Source of the DNA: JAGNZR01 sp051648365
GTDB taxonomy: Bacteria; Fusobacteriota; Fusobacteriia; Fusobacteriales; Fusobacteriaceae
Length of the DNA: 37,579 nucleotides
Direction: 5' to 3'
NCBI GenBank assembly: GCA_051648365.1
Contig: JBOFEZ010000024.1
Span: forward strand, 1-37,579
Position 1 is the stretch's first letter, and each line of letters starts with the position of its first letter. The position numbers and the translations under genes were made by a program. Under the pieces are notes generated by a model. It ran no database searches and was not told where the DNA came from. It saw only the letters and a program-made list of their open reading frames with translations. Shown here one piece after another: positions 7,907 through 15,954 of this stretch.

Positions 7907-8620
7907 TTAGAAATTAAATTTATAACCTACTGAAAGTGTTACTCTGTAATTTCTAAGAGACTCACTAAAATCTCCAGCATCTGATTCTATCTTTCCAGTG
8001 TTAAGTTTATACATTAAATCAACAAGGAGGTTATCATATTCCATTCCAGCTCCTAGTCCGAAATATCCACCATTCTCAACGTCAGTATCAAATCTTTGAC
8101 CATTATCCAAGAATATTCTTCCACTATTATTCATATTAAATGAGTATCCAGCATCTCCTTTAATATAAGGAACTAGTCCGTTTTCAAAATTTAAGAAGTT
8201 GTATTTAGCTGTAAGGTATACTGGTACAGAATCAAAACTATCTAAATCAGAATTATATCTGAAAGTATCAGGATCATCAAAGAATTCACCACTTTCAGAC
8301 TTGAAACTAGAATGTTTTTGATATGCTACTCCCCAACCAACTTCTAATGCATTATCTAAAGTACTTTTTGTCAATTCAAGAGCCACTTCATATCCCATTC
8401 CTTTTGAAGATTTTCCTCCTAAACCAGTTCCTTCGACATCTATACGATTAAATTGTGAATACACATCTCCACCAGCTCTTAAGTATACATTGTAGTATTT
8501 AGCAGGCACATAAACCTGTTCTATAGGTTTTGCCTCCTCTTGAACTATTGGTGCTGGTGTAACCTCCTTAGCGTAAGAAATAGCTGTTAATGCTAGTAAA
8601 CCTATTAATATTTTTTTCAT
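7907..8620 (-). CDS. Small outer-membrane beta-barrel protein
   Basis: Protein of 237 residues with a Sec signal peptide (MKKILIGLLALTAISYA, cleavage probably before KE). A short Pro/Glu-rich stretch follows, then alternating hydrophobic/polar strands typical of an 8-stranded barrel (for example VPVYLTAKYNF, PYIKGDAGYSF, VDLMYKLNTG). It ends RVTLSVGYKFNF; the terminal Phe is the usual signal for the outer-membrane assembly machinery. It belongs broadly with OmpW/OMP_b-brl-like proteins. No function can be assigned; a structural or small-solute role is possible. Its presence shows the host has an outer membrane. It is a single gene with its own promoter and terminator. Confidence 0.85.
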   Translation of the reverse strand: MKKILIGLLALTAISYAKEVTPAPIVQEEAKPIEQVYVPAKYYNVYLRAGGDVYSQFNRIDVEGTGLGGKSSKGMGYEVALELTKSTLDNALEVGWGVAYQKHSSFKSESGEFFDDPDTFRYNSDLDSFDSVPVYLTAKYNFLNFENGLVPYIKGDAGYSFNMNNSGRIFLDNGQRFDTDVENGGYFGLGAGMEYDNLLVDLMYKLNTGKIESDAGDFSESLRNYRVTLSVGYKFNF

Positions 8621-8661
8621 ATTTTTTTCCTCCTGTAAAATAGATATTTAAACAACACATA

Positions 8662-8690
8662 AGTATAACTAAAAATATTGCCAAATTCAA
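8662..8690 (-). promoter_or_regulatory. Promoter of the outer-membrane barrel gene
   Basis: Minus strand TTGAAT (8685-8690), 17 nt, then TATACT (8662-8667), about 40 nt upstream of the ATG and followed by an AGGAGG ribosome site. Confidence 0.65.
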
Positions 8691-8718
8691 ATTTTCATTT
8701 TATTTTTTTTAAAAAATA

Positions 8719-8738
8719 TGATACAATACTAATTGTAT
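8719..8738 (+). promoter_or_regulatory. Extended -10 of the second ABC-F gene overlapping a palindrome
   Basis: TGATACAAT (8719-8727) is an extended -10. Its ATACAAT forms the left arm of an inverted repeat whose right arm ATTGTAT (8732-8738) follows a 4-nt loop. The palindrome therefore covers the transcription start region and could be an operator or a short hairpin. Evidence is only positional. Confidence 0.4.
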
Positions 8739-8784
8739 GTGAAGAATAATTTAAAATTATAGAATATATTTTAGGAGGTATTAC

Positions 8785-10404
8785 ATGATTTCTACTGCTG
8801 GTTTAGGCATGAGATTTGCTGGAAGAAAACTATTTGATGATGTTAGTATTAAGTTTACTCCAGGAAACTGTTATGGACTTATAGGAGCTAATGGTGCTGG
8901 AAAATCTACATTTATTAAAATTCTTTCTGGAGACCTTGAGCCTACTGAGGGAGAGGTAATTATTGAAAAAAACAAGAGAATGTCAGTTCTTAAGCAGGAT
9001 CACTTTGCTAACGAAGAGGATAGAGTTTTAGATGTTGTCCTTATGGGAAATAAAGAGCTTTGGAAAATAATGGAAGAAAAAAATGCAATTTATGCTAAGG
9101 CAGAGTTCTCTGATGAAGATGGAATGAGAGCTGCTGAGCTTGAAGGTGATTTTGCTGAACTTAATGGTTGGGATGCTGAGCCAGAAGCTGAACAGCTTCT
9201 TATGGGACTTGGAATCGGAACTGAGCTTTTTGACAAGCTTATGAAAGATCTTCCTGAGCCACAAAAAGTTAAAGTTCTTCTAGCTTCTGCACTATTCGGA
9301 AAGCCAGATGTAATTCTACTAGATGAGCCTACAAACGGATTGGATATGGCGGCTGTTTCTTGGCTTGAAAAGTTCCTAATAGATAATATTGAGACTACTA
9401 CTGCTATAGTTGTATCTCACGACAGACATTTCCTTAACAAAGTTTGTACGGATATGGCAGATGTAGATTATGGAAAAATCAAAATAACTGTTGGTAACTA
9501 CGATTTCTGGTATGAGTCAAACCAACTTATGCTTACTCTAATGAACAACAAAAATAAAAAGGTAGAGCAAAAAAGAGAGGAACTTAAGGACTTCATCGCT
9601 AGATTCTCGGCTAACGCTTCTAAATCTTCTCAAGCTACTTCAAGAAAGAAACAACTGGATAAACTTCAAGTTGAAGATATGCAGATGTCTAATAGAAAAT
9701 ATCCATTTGTGGAATTTAAAGCTGATAGAGAGGCTGGAAATAACCTTCTTAGAGTTGAAAATCTTTCTAAAACAATTGATGGAGTTAAGTTGTTAGATAA
9801 CGTATCTTTCTCTATCAATACAAATGATAAAGTTGTACTTTTAGCTAAGAATGACATGATAAAAACTACTCTTTTTCAGATTCTTGCGGGAGAGATAGAA
9901 CCTGATTCTGGTTCATACACATGGGGAGTTACAACTTCTCAATCATACTTACCAAAAGATAACTCTGCATTCTTCAACAACAACGACATGAATCTTGTGG
10001 ACTGGTTAAGACCATACTCACCTGACCAACACGATTCTTTTGTAAGAGGATTCCTTGGAAGAATGCTGTTCTCTGGAGAGGAAGTTATGAAAAAAGTTAA
10101 GGTTTTATCTGGAGGAGAGAAACAGAGATGTATGCTTTCTAAGATGATGCTTTCAAATTCAAATGTTCTTATATTTGATAACCCTACAGATCACTTGGAT
10201 CTTGAGTCTATCACATCTCTGAACAAAGGTCTTATGAACTTCAAGGGAACTATGATTTTCTCTGCTCATGACCATGAATTTGTTCAAACAATAGCAAACA
10301 GAATTATTGAAATTACTCCTAATGGAATCGTTGATAAGGCTATGACTTATGATGAGTACCTAGAAGATGAGGGCGTAAAATCAAGACTTGCTGATATGTA
10401 CTAA
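8785..10404 (+). CDS. ABC-F family ATPase, YkpA-like, with one degenerate composite ATP site
   Basis: Soluble 539-residue ABC-F protein whose overall sequence closely follows Bacillus subtilis YkpA, including the linker around FIARFSANASKSSQATSRKKQL and the C-terminal ITPNGIVDK segment. NBD1 has a normal Walker A (34-42, GANGAGKST) and Walker B (D180/E181). Its signature is LPEPQ (156-160) instead of LSGGQ. NBD2 has AKNDMIKTT (354-362) in place of Walker A and DNPTDHLD (465-472), with Asn replacing the catalytic Glu, but an intact LSGGE (441-445). The degraded elements all belong to one head-to-tail composite site. Loss of the NBD2 P-loop is, as I recall, normal for YkpA; the Asn and the LPEPQ look like further decay. 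Codons are ordinary for the host. Confidence 0.92.
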   Translation: MISTAGLGMRFAGRKLFDDVSIKFTPGNCYGLIGANGAGKSTFIKILSGDLEPTEGEVIIEKNKRMSVLKQDHFANEEDRVLDVVLMGNKELWKIMEEKNAIYAKAEFSDEDGMRAAELEGDFAELNGWDAEPEAEQLLMGLGIGTELFDKLMKDLPEPQKVKVLLASALFGKPDVILLDEPTNGLDMAAVSWLEKFLIDNIETTTAIVVSHDRHFLNKVCTDMADVDYGKIKITVGNYDFWYESNQLMLTLMNNKNKKVEQKREELKDFIARFSANASKSSQATSRKKQLDKLQVEDMQMSNRKYPFVEFKADREAGNNLLRVENLSKTIDGVKLLDNVSFSINTNDKVVLLAKNDMIKTTLFQILAGEIEPDSGSYTWGVTTSQSYLPKDNSAFFNNNDMNLVDWLRPYSPDQHDSFVRGFLGRMLFSGEEVMKKVKVLSGGEKQRCMLSKMMLSNSNVLIFDNPTDHLDLESITSLNKGLMNFKGTMIFSAHDHEFVQTIANRIIEITPNGIVDKAMTYDEYLEDEGVKSRLADMY

Positions 10405-10411
10405 AATTAAA

Positions 10412-10450
10412 GGAGACTGACTCATTCATTGAGTCAGTCTCCCTTTTTTT
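10412..10450. terminator. Terminator between YkpA-like and BMP-family genes
   Basis: A perfect 13-bp stem GGAGACTGACTCA / TGAGTCAGTCTCC (10412-10424 and 10430-10442) with a 5-nt loop is followed on the plus strand by C and eight Ts. The minus side has only a broken T-run, so it mainly serves the plus-strand gene. Confidence 0.93.
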
Positions 10451-11412
10451 TATTCTGTTACTTTGATCTCTCCAGAAATAATTTTACCCTCTATCTCTTT
10501 CAATTTTTTCAAATTTTCTTCACCTATGATTTTTTCTGTATATCTAAAATCAGTAAGTGATACAGCTCCCTCTTCCAATCCCAACATCCTATAACCAGAT
10601 TCAAAACCAGTTTTATTTATATTGTCCACGATATTATATATAGCATTATCTATTCTTATTCTTACAGATGAGAGTATCGTTCCAGGAACTTTTCCATCTT
10701 CATCTTCATCACAACCTATGGCATAAAAACCATTTTGTCTAGCTGTTTCAAAAACTCCCATTCCGCTATTTTCTGCAATATGAAATATTACATCTGCACC
10801 CCTTCCACTCATTACTAAGGAAATGTTTTTTGCAGTAACTGGATCATTAAAAGGATTTGTACTTGATGTTGGCATATAGGTATTGAGCACCGTGATCTCA
10901 GGCTTCACATATTTTGCTCCCTGGCTAAAACCATTTACAAATCTGTTAAAAGATTTTGTATCCAAGGCTGGAACCGTTCCCACAACATTGTTTTTGCTCA
11001 TAAGTCCCGCTAAAGTTCCTGCAAGAAAAGATGCCTCATGCTCTGCAAAATCTGTTGTAATCGTATTAGGAATCTCATTCACCGCTCCTACGACTACATA
11101 TCTCTGATTTGGATAATATTTTTGAACCGATAAAACTCCCTGAGCTACTCCAGTTCCCATGCCTATTACCAAGTCAAAATCTCCACTTGAAAAATCTTTT
11201 AAAAATTGAACATCTTCTGCTGGATTACTTGGTTCTACATATTTAAAATCATTTATTTTACCCTCATTTTTTAATTTCATCAGTGCTTCGTAAGCCATCT
11301 TGTTAAATCCGCTCCCAAGTCCTCCCGCCGACATAACAAGTCCTACTTTAGCAATATTTTCTCCAAAAATTGTAAAAGAAATCAACAACAATCCAAAAAT
11401 AATTTTTTTCAT
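10450..11412 (-). CDS. BMP-family (Med/PnrA-like) solute-binding protein, probably nucleoside
   Basis: Periplasmic binding protein of 320 residues. Signal peptide MKKIIFGLLLISFTIFG lacks a lipobox Cys, so it is probably soluble in the periplasm, unlike the lipoprotein forms of Firmicutes and spirochaetes. BMP landmarks are KVGLVMSAGGLGSGFNKMAYEAL, GMGTGVA, YVVVGAV, EASFLAGTLAGLMSK, VIFHIAENSGMGVFETA and GCDEDEDGKVPGTILSS. Family members bind purine nucleosides for an ABC importer. No permease or ATPase gene of that system adjoins it, so the partner must be elsewhere. The ribosome site is a weak GGTGGG, and immediately upstream lie six 8-bp repeats that make up nearly the whole leader. Confidence 0.9.
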   Translation of the reverse strand: MKKIIFGLLLISFTIFGENIAKVGLVMSAGGLGSGFNKMAYEALMKLKNEGKINDFKYVEPSNPAEDVQFLKDFSSGDFDLVIGMGTGVAQGVLSVQKYYPNQRYVVVGAVNEIPNTITTDFAEHEASFLAGTLAGLMSKNNVVGTVPALDTKSFNRFVNGFSQGAKYVKPEITVLNTYMPTSSTNPFNDPVTAKNISLVMSGRGADVIFHIAENSGMGVFETARQNGFYAIGCDEDEDGKVPGTILSSVRIRIDNAIYNIVDNINKTGFESGYRMLGLEEGAVSLTDFRYTEKIIGEENLKKLKEIEGKIISGEIKVTE

Positions 11413-11422
11413 TTCCCACCCT

Positions 11423-11470
11423 ATTTTATAATTTTATAATTTTATAATTTTATAATTTTATAATTTTATA
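11423..11470. repeat. Six tandem copies of an 8-bp unit (ATTTTATA) in the BMP-gene leader
   Basis: Six exact, uninterrupted copies of ATTTTATA (TATAAAAT on the gene strand), 48 bp in all. They start about 10 nt upstream of the ATG of the BMP gene and end where transcription is predicted to begin. Exact short tandem repeats in a leader are prone to slippage and may alter expression by copy number. Confidence 0.97.
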
Positions 11471-11476
11471 ATCTTC

Positions 11477-11505
11477 ATTTTAATGCTTTACTCTATAAAA
11501 GTCAA
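11477..11505 (-). promoter_or_regulatory. Promoter of the BMP-family gene
   Basis: Minus strand TTGACT (11500-11505), 17 nt, TAAAAT (11477-11482). The start point falls at about 11470, exactly at the edge of the repeat tract. The -35 abuts the terminator hairpin of the upstream FNT gene. Confidence 0.65.
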
Positions 11506-11529
11506 GAGGAGGAGACAAATCTCCTCCTC
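11506..11529 (-). terminator. Hairpin after the FNT channel gene
   Basis: GAGGAGGAGA (11506-11515) pairs with TCTCCTCCTC (11520-11529) around CAAA. On the minus strand the following T-run is poor (TTGACTTTTA) and doubles as the -35 of the next gene, so termination may be incomplete. Confidence 0.6.
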
Positions 11530-11538
11530 CTCAAAATA

Positions 11539-12306
11539 TTAATGTTTATTTTTAGTTATATGGTATATTCCACCATATATCATAGGTAGGAAAAGTCCAC
11601 CTGAAAGGAAGTTTCCAATAGTTACCGGTATCATATTTTTCGTGATAGCATCCATTATATTGTATGATTCTGGAGCCAAGAATTTAGCAAGTGACAGGTA
11701 CGTCATATTAGCAACCACGTGCTCAAATCCTAAGTATGCAAATATCATAACAGGGAAGAAACATGAAAGTATTTTTCCTGTAGCATCCTTAGCTGTATAT
11801 GACTTCCACACAGATCCTGCAACAAGCACATTACATAGAAACCCACTTGCTACTGCTGCATAAAATGGAAGACTTGATTTTTTATGTGCCAGAGCCACCA
11901 CTGTAGCTATAGACTCAGGATTAAAAACTTTAGCATTAGCCATTAAAAAAGCTCCAAATATAGATCCTGCAAGGTTTCCTAACCATACAAAGGCAAGGTC
12001 TTTCATAAAAGCTTTTAAAGTTATTTGCTTATTAAGATACGCCATTCCCACAAGACAGTTTCCTGTAAATAGTGCTCCTCCAACTAAAATTACAAACATG
12101 ATTCCCACTGGGAACATTATCGCTCCAACAAATTTACCCATTGGTCCTAAAGATGTCATAGCCATGATACTTCCTAAACATCCGAAAGACACAAATAGTC
12201 CTCCCATAAGACCTAAAAGAAATGTCTTAAATGCAGGATAACCGGCTTTTTGAATTCCAACTCCAATCGTAAACTCTGTTGCTTCTGTTAAATTTAACGG
12301 TTTCAT
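11539..12306 (-). CDS. FNT-family formate/nitrite/hydrosulfide channel
   Basis: Inner-membrane protein of 255 residues with six hydrophobic helices. FNT hallmarks are the ALFTGNCLVG loop, the central pore His in FAYLGFEHVVANM, WLGNLAGSIFGA and GNFLSGGLFLP near the end. Family channels pass formate (FocA), nitrite (NirC) or hydrosulfide (HSC) as pentamers. The sequence alone does not settle which; in a fermenter, formate export is the default guess. An extended -10 TGATATAAT lies on the minus strand about 45 nt upstream, with a GGAG ribosome site before the ATG. It stands alone, with no pyruvate formate-lyase gene beside it. Confidence 0.9.
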   Translation of the reverse strand: MKPLNLTEATEFTIGVGIQKAGYPAFKTFLLGLMGGLFVSFGCLGSIMAMTSLGPMGKFVGAIMFPVGIMFVILVGGALFTGNCLVGMAYLNKQITLKAFMKDLAFVWLGNLAGSIFGAFLMANAKVFNPESIATVVALAHKKSSLPFYAAVASGFLCNVLVAGSVWKSYTAKDATGKILSCFFPVMIFAYLGFEHVVANMTYLSLAKFLAPESYNIMDAITKNMIPVTIGNFLSGGLFLPMIYGGIYHITKNKH

Positions 12307-12386
12307 TTTTTCTCCTATAATTATATGTTTTTCATTTTCTTACAGAAATTATTATATCATATTTTTAAAAAAACGCATAGTATTTA

Positions 12387-13868
12387 TTAATAGTCATAAA
12401 AATAGCTACCACCTATAAATTCTTTAAGTAAGGAAACATCTGGAACATATTTGGAATCTATATTTGCAAAACAATATAAAAATTTCATAAGTCTTGTGGC
12501 CTCCTCATAATATTCACTTTCTATATGAATTTTTACAAGTTCATTCATTGCATAGTGCTTTAAAACTCCAAGTTCATATACTAGATTTGAATCAAACATT
12601 ACATCTGCTTCCTCTTGATATTGAAATATATTTTTTTCCTCTCCGGCTCTTACAGAACTCCACATGGATAGGGTCTTTTCCGCATTTGTACCCCTTGATA
12701 AACTGTCCCTTACTATCCGCCTTATCTTCCGTACTTCGTTTGTAGGAATTCTATTATGCTTATCTATATTTAGCTGTGTCAGACAACTAACATAAATTTT
12801 AAATTTATTTTTCCTTTCAATATTTTCTGTAAGACGCTCATTCAGCCCATGTATTCCTTCAATTATTATTATCCCGTTCTGCGGGACTTTCATTCTTTTT
12901 TTTTCTTTTTTTCTTTCTCCTGTATAAAAATCATATTCAGGTATCAAAGTTTCTTTTCCAGCTATAAGATCTTTTAAGTTTTCATTGAGAAGTTCCAAAT
13001 CCAAAGCTGCTATCTCTTCATAATCCTTTTCTCCCAGACAGTCTAATGGCACTCTACATCTATCCCTATAATAATTATCCAGAGATATCATTACAGGAAA
13101 TATTCCTCTACTCTTCAAATGCAAGGTGAGCCTTTTACTAAAAGTTGTTTTTCCCGAAGCTGTGGGCCCTGCTACAGTGACAAGTTTTATCTCTTTATTC
13201 TCTAAAATACTTCTCGCGACTTCACCCAACCTGACCTCGTGTAGAGTCTCATTTATTCTTATAAGTTCTCTAATCTCTCCTCCTAAAACTTTTTCGTTCA
13301 AACTTCCTATGTAAGAAACATCCATGATGTTCTCCCATTCTCCTATATTTTTAAAAATATTCCATAATTTGGGAGAATCTATAAATTCTGGTATATCATT
13401 CGGATTCTCCTCAGAAGGAAATCTTAAAATAAATCCCCCTCTATAATATATGATATCATAAAGATATATATATGAAGTATCCGGATAAAGTATCTCATAA
13501 AAATAGTCGTGGTATCCTTCCAGTTCATACTCATTTATTGGTATCCATCCCGTACTTTGTATGGTTCTTACTATATCCTCTCTGGCAATATTTTTAGCTT
13601 TTCTTCTTAGGTTTTCTACATTAGAAGTTATAAGGTTTATGGTATAACCTCTCTTTATAATCTCATCCATCCTTTTTTTTATAAGAGATATATCTTCTTC
13701 TGAAAGCTCTTCTGTTTTTTCCATTTCTCCGTACAAGCCTTTGCAAAAAGTATGATTTATGTCAACACAGGCTTCTGGAAAAATATCATGCACAGCTTTA
13801 AGAAAAATTATTTTCAATGTAGTATAATATCTTCTTTCGTGAAAAAATTCTCTATTATGTTCTCCCAT
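12387..13868 (-). CDS. Nucleoside (uridine-type) kinase with N-terminal ThrRS-like domain
   Basis: Cytoplasmic protein of 493 residues. The C-terminal half is a uridine-kinase/PRK-type P-loop kinase: Walker A GPTASGKTTFSKR near residue 235, ISLDNYYRDR, LIPEYDFYTGER, IIIEGIHGLNE and LTQLNIDKHNRIPTNEVRKIRR. The N-terminal half resembles the second additional domain of threonyl-tRNA synthetase (INHTFCKGLYGEM, ISLIKKRMDEII). Members from Clostridia and Thermotogae are nearer 550 residues because a TGS domain precedes; here that domain seems absent. It probably phosphorylates nucleosides in salvage, but substrate is unproven. The GAGGAGGGG ribosome site supports the start. Confidence 0.88.
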   Translation of the reverse strand: MGEHNREFFHERRYYTTLKIIFLKAVHDIFPEACVDINHTFCKGLYGEMEKTEELSEEDISLIKKRMDEIIKRGYTINLITSNVENLRRKAKNIAREDIVRTIQSTGWIPINEYELEGYHDYFYEILYPDTSYIYLYDIIYYRGGFILRFPSEENPNDIPEFIDSPKLWNIFKNIGEWENIMDVSYIGSLNEKVLGGEIRELIRINETLHEVRLGEVARSILENKEIKLVTVAGPTASGKTTFSKRLTLHLKSRGIFPVMISLDNYYRDRCRVPLDCLGEKDYEEIAALDLELLNENLKDLIAGKETLIPEYDFYTGERKKEKKRMKVPQNGIIIIEGIHGLNERLTENIERKNKFKIYVSCLTQLNIDKHNRIPTNEVRKIRRIVRDSLSRGTNAEKTLSMWSSVRAGEEKNIFQYQEEADVMFDSNLVYELGVLKHYAMNELVKIHIESEYYEEATRLMKFLYCFANIDSKYVPDVSLLKEFIGGSYFYDY

Positions 13869-13942
13869 TTTCCCCTCCTCAACATTTTACTCTACTCTCT
13901 ATTTTCTCTAAACTTATCTTTATTCCTTTTATTTTAAATATA

Positions 13943-13967
13943 AAAAAGAGAGTTAGACTCTCTTTTT
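13943..13967. terminator. Terminator downstream of the opp/dpp operon
   Basis: AAAAAGAGAGT (13943-13953) and ACTCTCTTTTT (13957-13967) form a perfect stem with a 3-nt loop. On the minus strand the stem runs directly into six Ts. It ends the peptide-transport operon just after oppF. Confidence 0.88.
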
Positions 13968-13973
13968 CGATTA

Positions 13974-14933
13974 TTATTTAGTAAGTTCAAGTGCTTTCCA
14001 ACACGAGTAAAAGTGGTCTCCGTTTTGAACTTCTAATTTTTGAGGTTCATGACACTTTTCTTCTGCATATGGGCATCTCTTTGCAAATCTGCATCCAGGA
14101 TCTGGATTGATAGGAGATGTGATTTCTCCCTGAAGCATTACTCTGTTCATCTTATGTTTTAAGCTCGGCACAGGTATTGCTGACAGTAGAGCTTGTGTAT
14201 AAGGATGCGTTGGGTTTTTAAATAATTTATCTGAAGGAGCTTTCTCAACTAGCTGCCCAAGATACATAACCGCTATATCATCTGAGAAATGTTTTACAAC
14301 AGAAAGGTCATGGGTAATAAATAGGAATGTTAACCCAAGTTCTTTTTGAAGATCCTGCATCAAGTTTAAAACCTGTGCTTGGATAGAAACATCCAGTGCT
14401 GATACAGGTTCATCGCAAACTATAAATTTAGGATTCAGTGCAAGAGCTCTAGCTATTCCTATTCTCTGTCTTCTTCCTCCATCCAGTTCATGAGGATAAG
14501 TATTCATAAGTCTATCAGTAAGACCAACTGTCTTCATAAGCTCTCTTACTCTAGCTTCAAGCTCTTCTTTATTTTTTGTTTTTTTATGGATGATAAGTGG
14601 CTCAGCTATAATTTCACTTACAGTCATTCTTGGATTTAGGGATGCAAACGGATCTTGGAATATTATCTGCATCTCTTCTCTTAAACTTATCATCTCACTC
14701 TTAGAATATTCTCTGATATTTTTACCTTCAAAGAATATCTCTCCATCTGTCGCTTCAAGAAGTCTAAGTATTACTCTTCCTGTGGTAGACTTCCCACATC
14801 CTGATTCCCCAACTACTCCAAGAGTTTTCCCTCTCTCAATAGAGAAGTTAATTCCATCTACTGCATGTAGAGAACCCTTCGGTGTATTAAAATATTTCTT
14901 GAGGTTTTTCACCTCTAAAATCACATCTGACAT
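13974..14933 (-). CDS. Oligo/dipeptide ABC transporter ATPase, OppF/DppF type
   Basis: ATPase subunit of 319 residues in the cytoplasm, pairing with the OppD/DppD-like subunit. It has Walker A GESGCGKST, Q-loop IIFQDPFASLNPR, signature LDGGRRQR (a common DppF variant of LSGGQ), Walker B FIVCDEPVSALD and switch His FITHD. The C-terminal oligopeptide-transporter extension carries cysteines CRFAKRCPYAEEKC and a later SCW; such extensions are reported to hold an iron-sulfur cluster. It is last gene of the B-C-D-F operon, 10 nt behind the D gene, with AGGAGG before the ATG. Confidence 0.93.
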   Translation of the reverse strand: MSDVILEVKNLKKYFNTPKGSLHAVDGINFSIERGKTLGVVGESGCGKSTTGRVILRLLEATDGEIFFEGKNIREYSKSEMISLREEMQIIFQDPFASLNPRMTVSEIIAEPLIIHKKTKNKEELEARVRELMKTVGLTDRLMNTYPHELDGGRRQRIGIARALALNPKFIVCDEPVSALDVSIQAQVLNLMQDLQKELGLTFLFITHDLSVVKHFSDDIAVMYLGQLVEKAPSDKLFKNPTHPYTQALLSAIPVPSLKHKMNRVMLQGEITSPINPDPGCRFAKRCPYAEEKCHEPQKLEVQNGDHFYSCWKALELTK

Positions 14934-14943
14934 TGTTCCCCTC

Positions 14944-15933
14944 CTATTTAACTACTGGTCCATCTGCCAGTCCCTGATATGCTAGACATTTTACTAAATG
15001 TCCGTTTCCTACATCTGTTGCTTCTGGAATTTTAGTCGAACACATCTCTACTGCATTAGGACATCTAGGATGGAATTTACATCCTGATGGAAGATTTGTA
15101 GGATCTGGCATCAATCCCATTATAGGTTTTAGTCTGTCACACTCCACATCTAGATTAGGAATGGAACCGAATAGCCCATGAGTATATGGATGCTTAGGTG
15201 TTTCGAACATATCTATAAGAGTTCCTGTCTCTATGATCTCTCCAGCATACATGATTGCTACTTTATCACAAACTTGAGCAACTACTCCAAGATCATGAGT
15301 AATAAGCATCATAGCTGTTTTAAACTTTTCTTTTAAGTCATTCATTAGGTCTAGAACCTGAGCCTGGATAGTAACATCCAGAGCTGTTGTCGGCTCATCA
15401 GCTATTAGGAGTTTAGGATTACAAGCTAGAGATATCGCTATTACAACCCTTTGTTTCATTCCTCCAGAAAACTGATGTGGAAAATCATTTACTCTAGCTG
15501 CTGGAATCCCAACTAACTCAAGCATCTCCCCAGCTTTTTTCATAGATCCCTCTTTACCTAACTTTTCGTGAATCTCTATAACCTCTGCAATCTGTTCTCC
15601 AACAGTCATTACAGGATTCAGAGATGTCATAGGATCTTGGAAAATCATTGAAATTTTACTTCCTCTGATTTTTCTCATATCTTCTTCTGACATTTCAAGA
15701 ATATTTTCTCCGTCGAATTTTATCTCTCCTCCCATTATTTTTCCTGGTGGATTAGGAATAAGTCTCATTATTCCAAGTGCTGTTGTTGTTTTTCCAGCTC
15801 CTGTTTCTCCAACCAATCCAAGAGTCTCCCCTTCATTTAGAGAGATATTAATCTCATTAACTGCGTCTACAACTTCATCTTCAGTTATATATTTTATCGT
15901 AAGATTTTTTATTTCTAATAATTTCTTATTCAT
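14944..15933 (-). CDS. Oligo/dipeptide ABC transporter ATPase, OppD/DppD type
   Basis: ATPase subunit of 329 residues. Walker A is GETGAGKTT, Q-loop MIFQDPMTSLNPV, signature FSGGMKQR, Walker B LLIADEPTTALD and switch His LITHD. The C-terminal extension has the Cys pattern CKFHPRCPNAVEMC plus a late Cys, as in its partner. It lies 21 nt after the C permease gene and 10 nt before the F gene. Together the two ATPases power peptide import (or nickel or another ligand in some relatives). The specificity is set by a binding protein not encoded here. Confidence 0.94.
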   Translation of the reverse strand: MNKKLLEIKNLTIKYITEDEVVDAVNEINISLNEGETLGLVGETGAGKTTTALGIMRLIPNPPGKIMGGEIKFDGENILEMSEEDMRKIRGSKISMIFQDPMTSLNPVMTVGEQIAEVIEIHEKLGKEGSMKKAGEMLELVGIPAARVNDFPHQFSGGMKQRVVIAISLACNPKLLIADEPTTALDVTIQAQVLDLMNDLKEKFKTAMMLITHDLGVVAQVCDKVAIMYAGEIIETGTLIDMFETPKHPYTHGLFGSIPNLDVECDRLKPIMGLMPDPTNLPSGCKFHPRCPNAVEMCSTKIPEATDVGNGHLVKCLAYQGLADGPVVK

Positions 15934-15954
15934 AGCTCCATTATCCCCCTATAA

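Noticed and set aside
11423..11470. CRISPR array
   Set aside because: The repeats are 8 bp with no spacers between them and no cas genes nearby; this is a simple tandem repeat.
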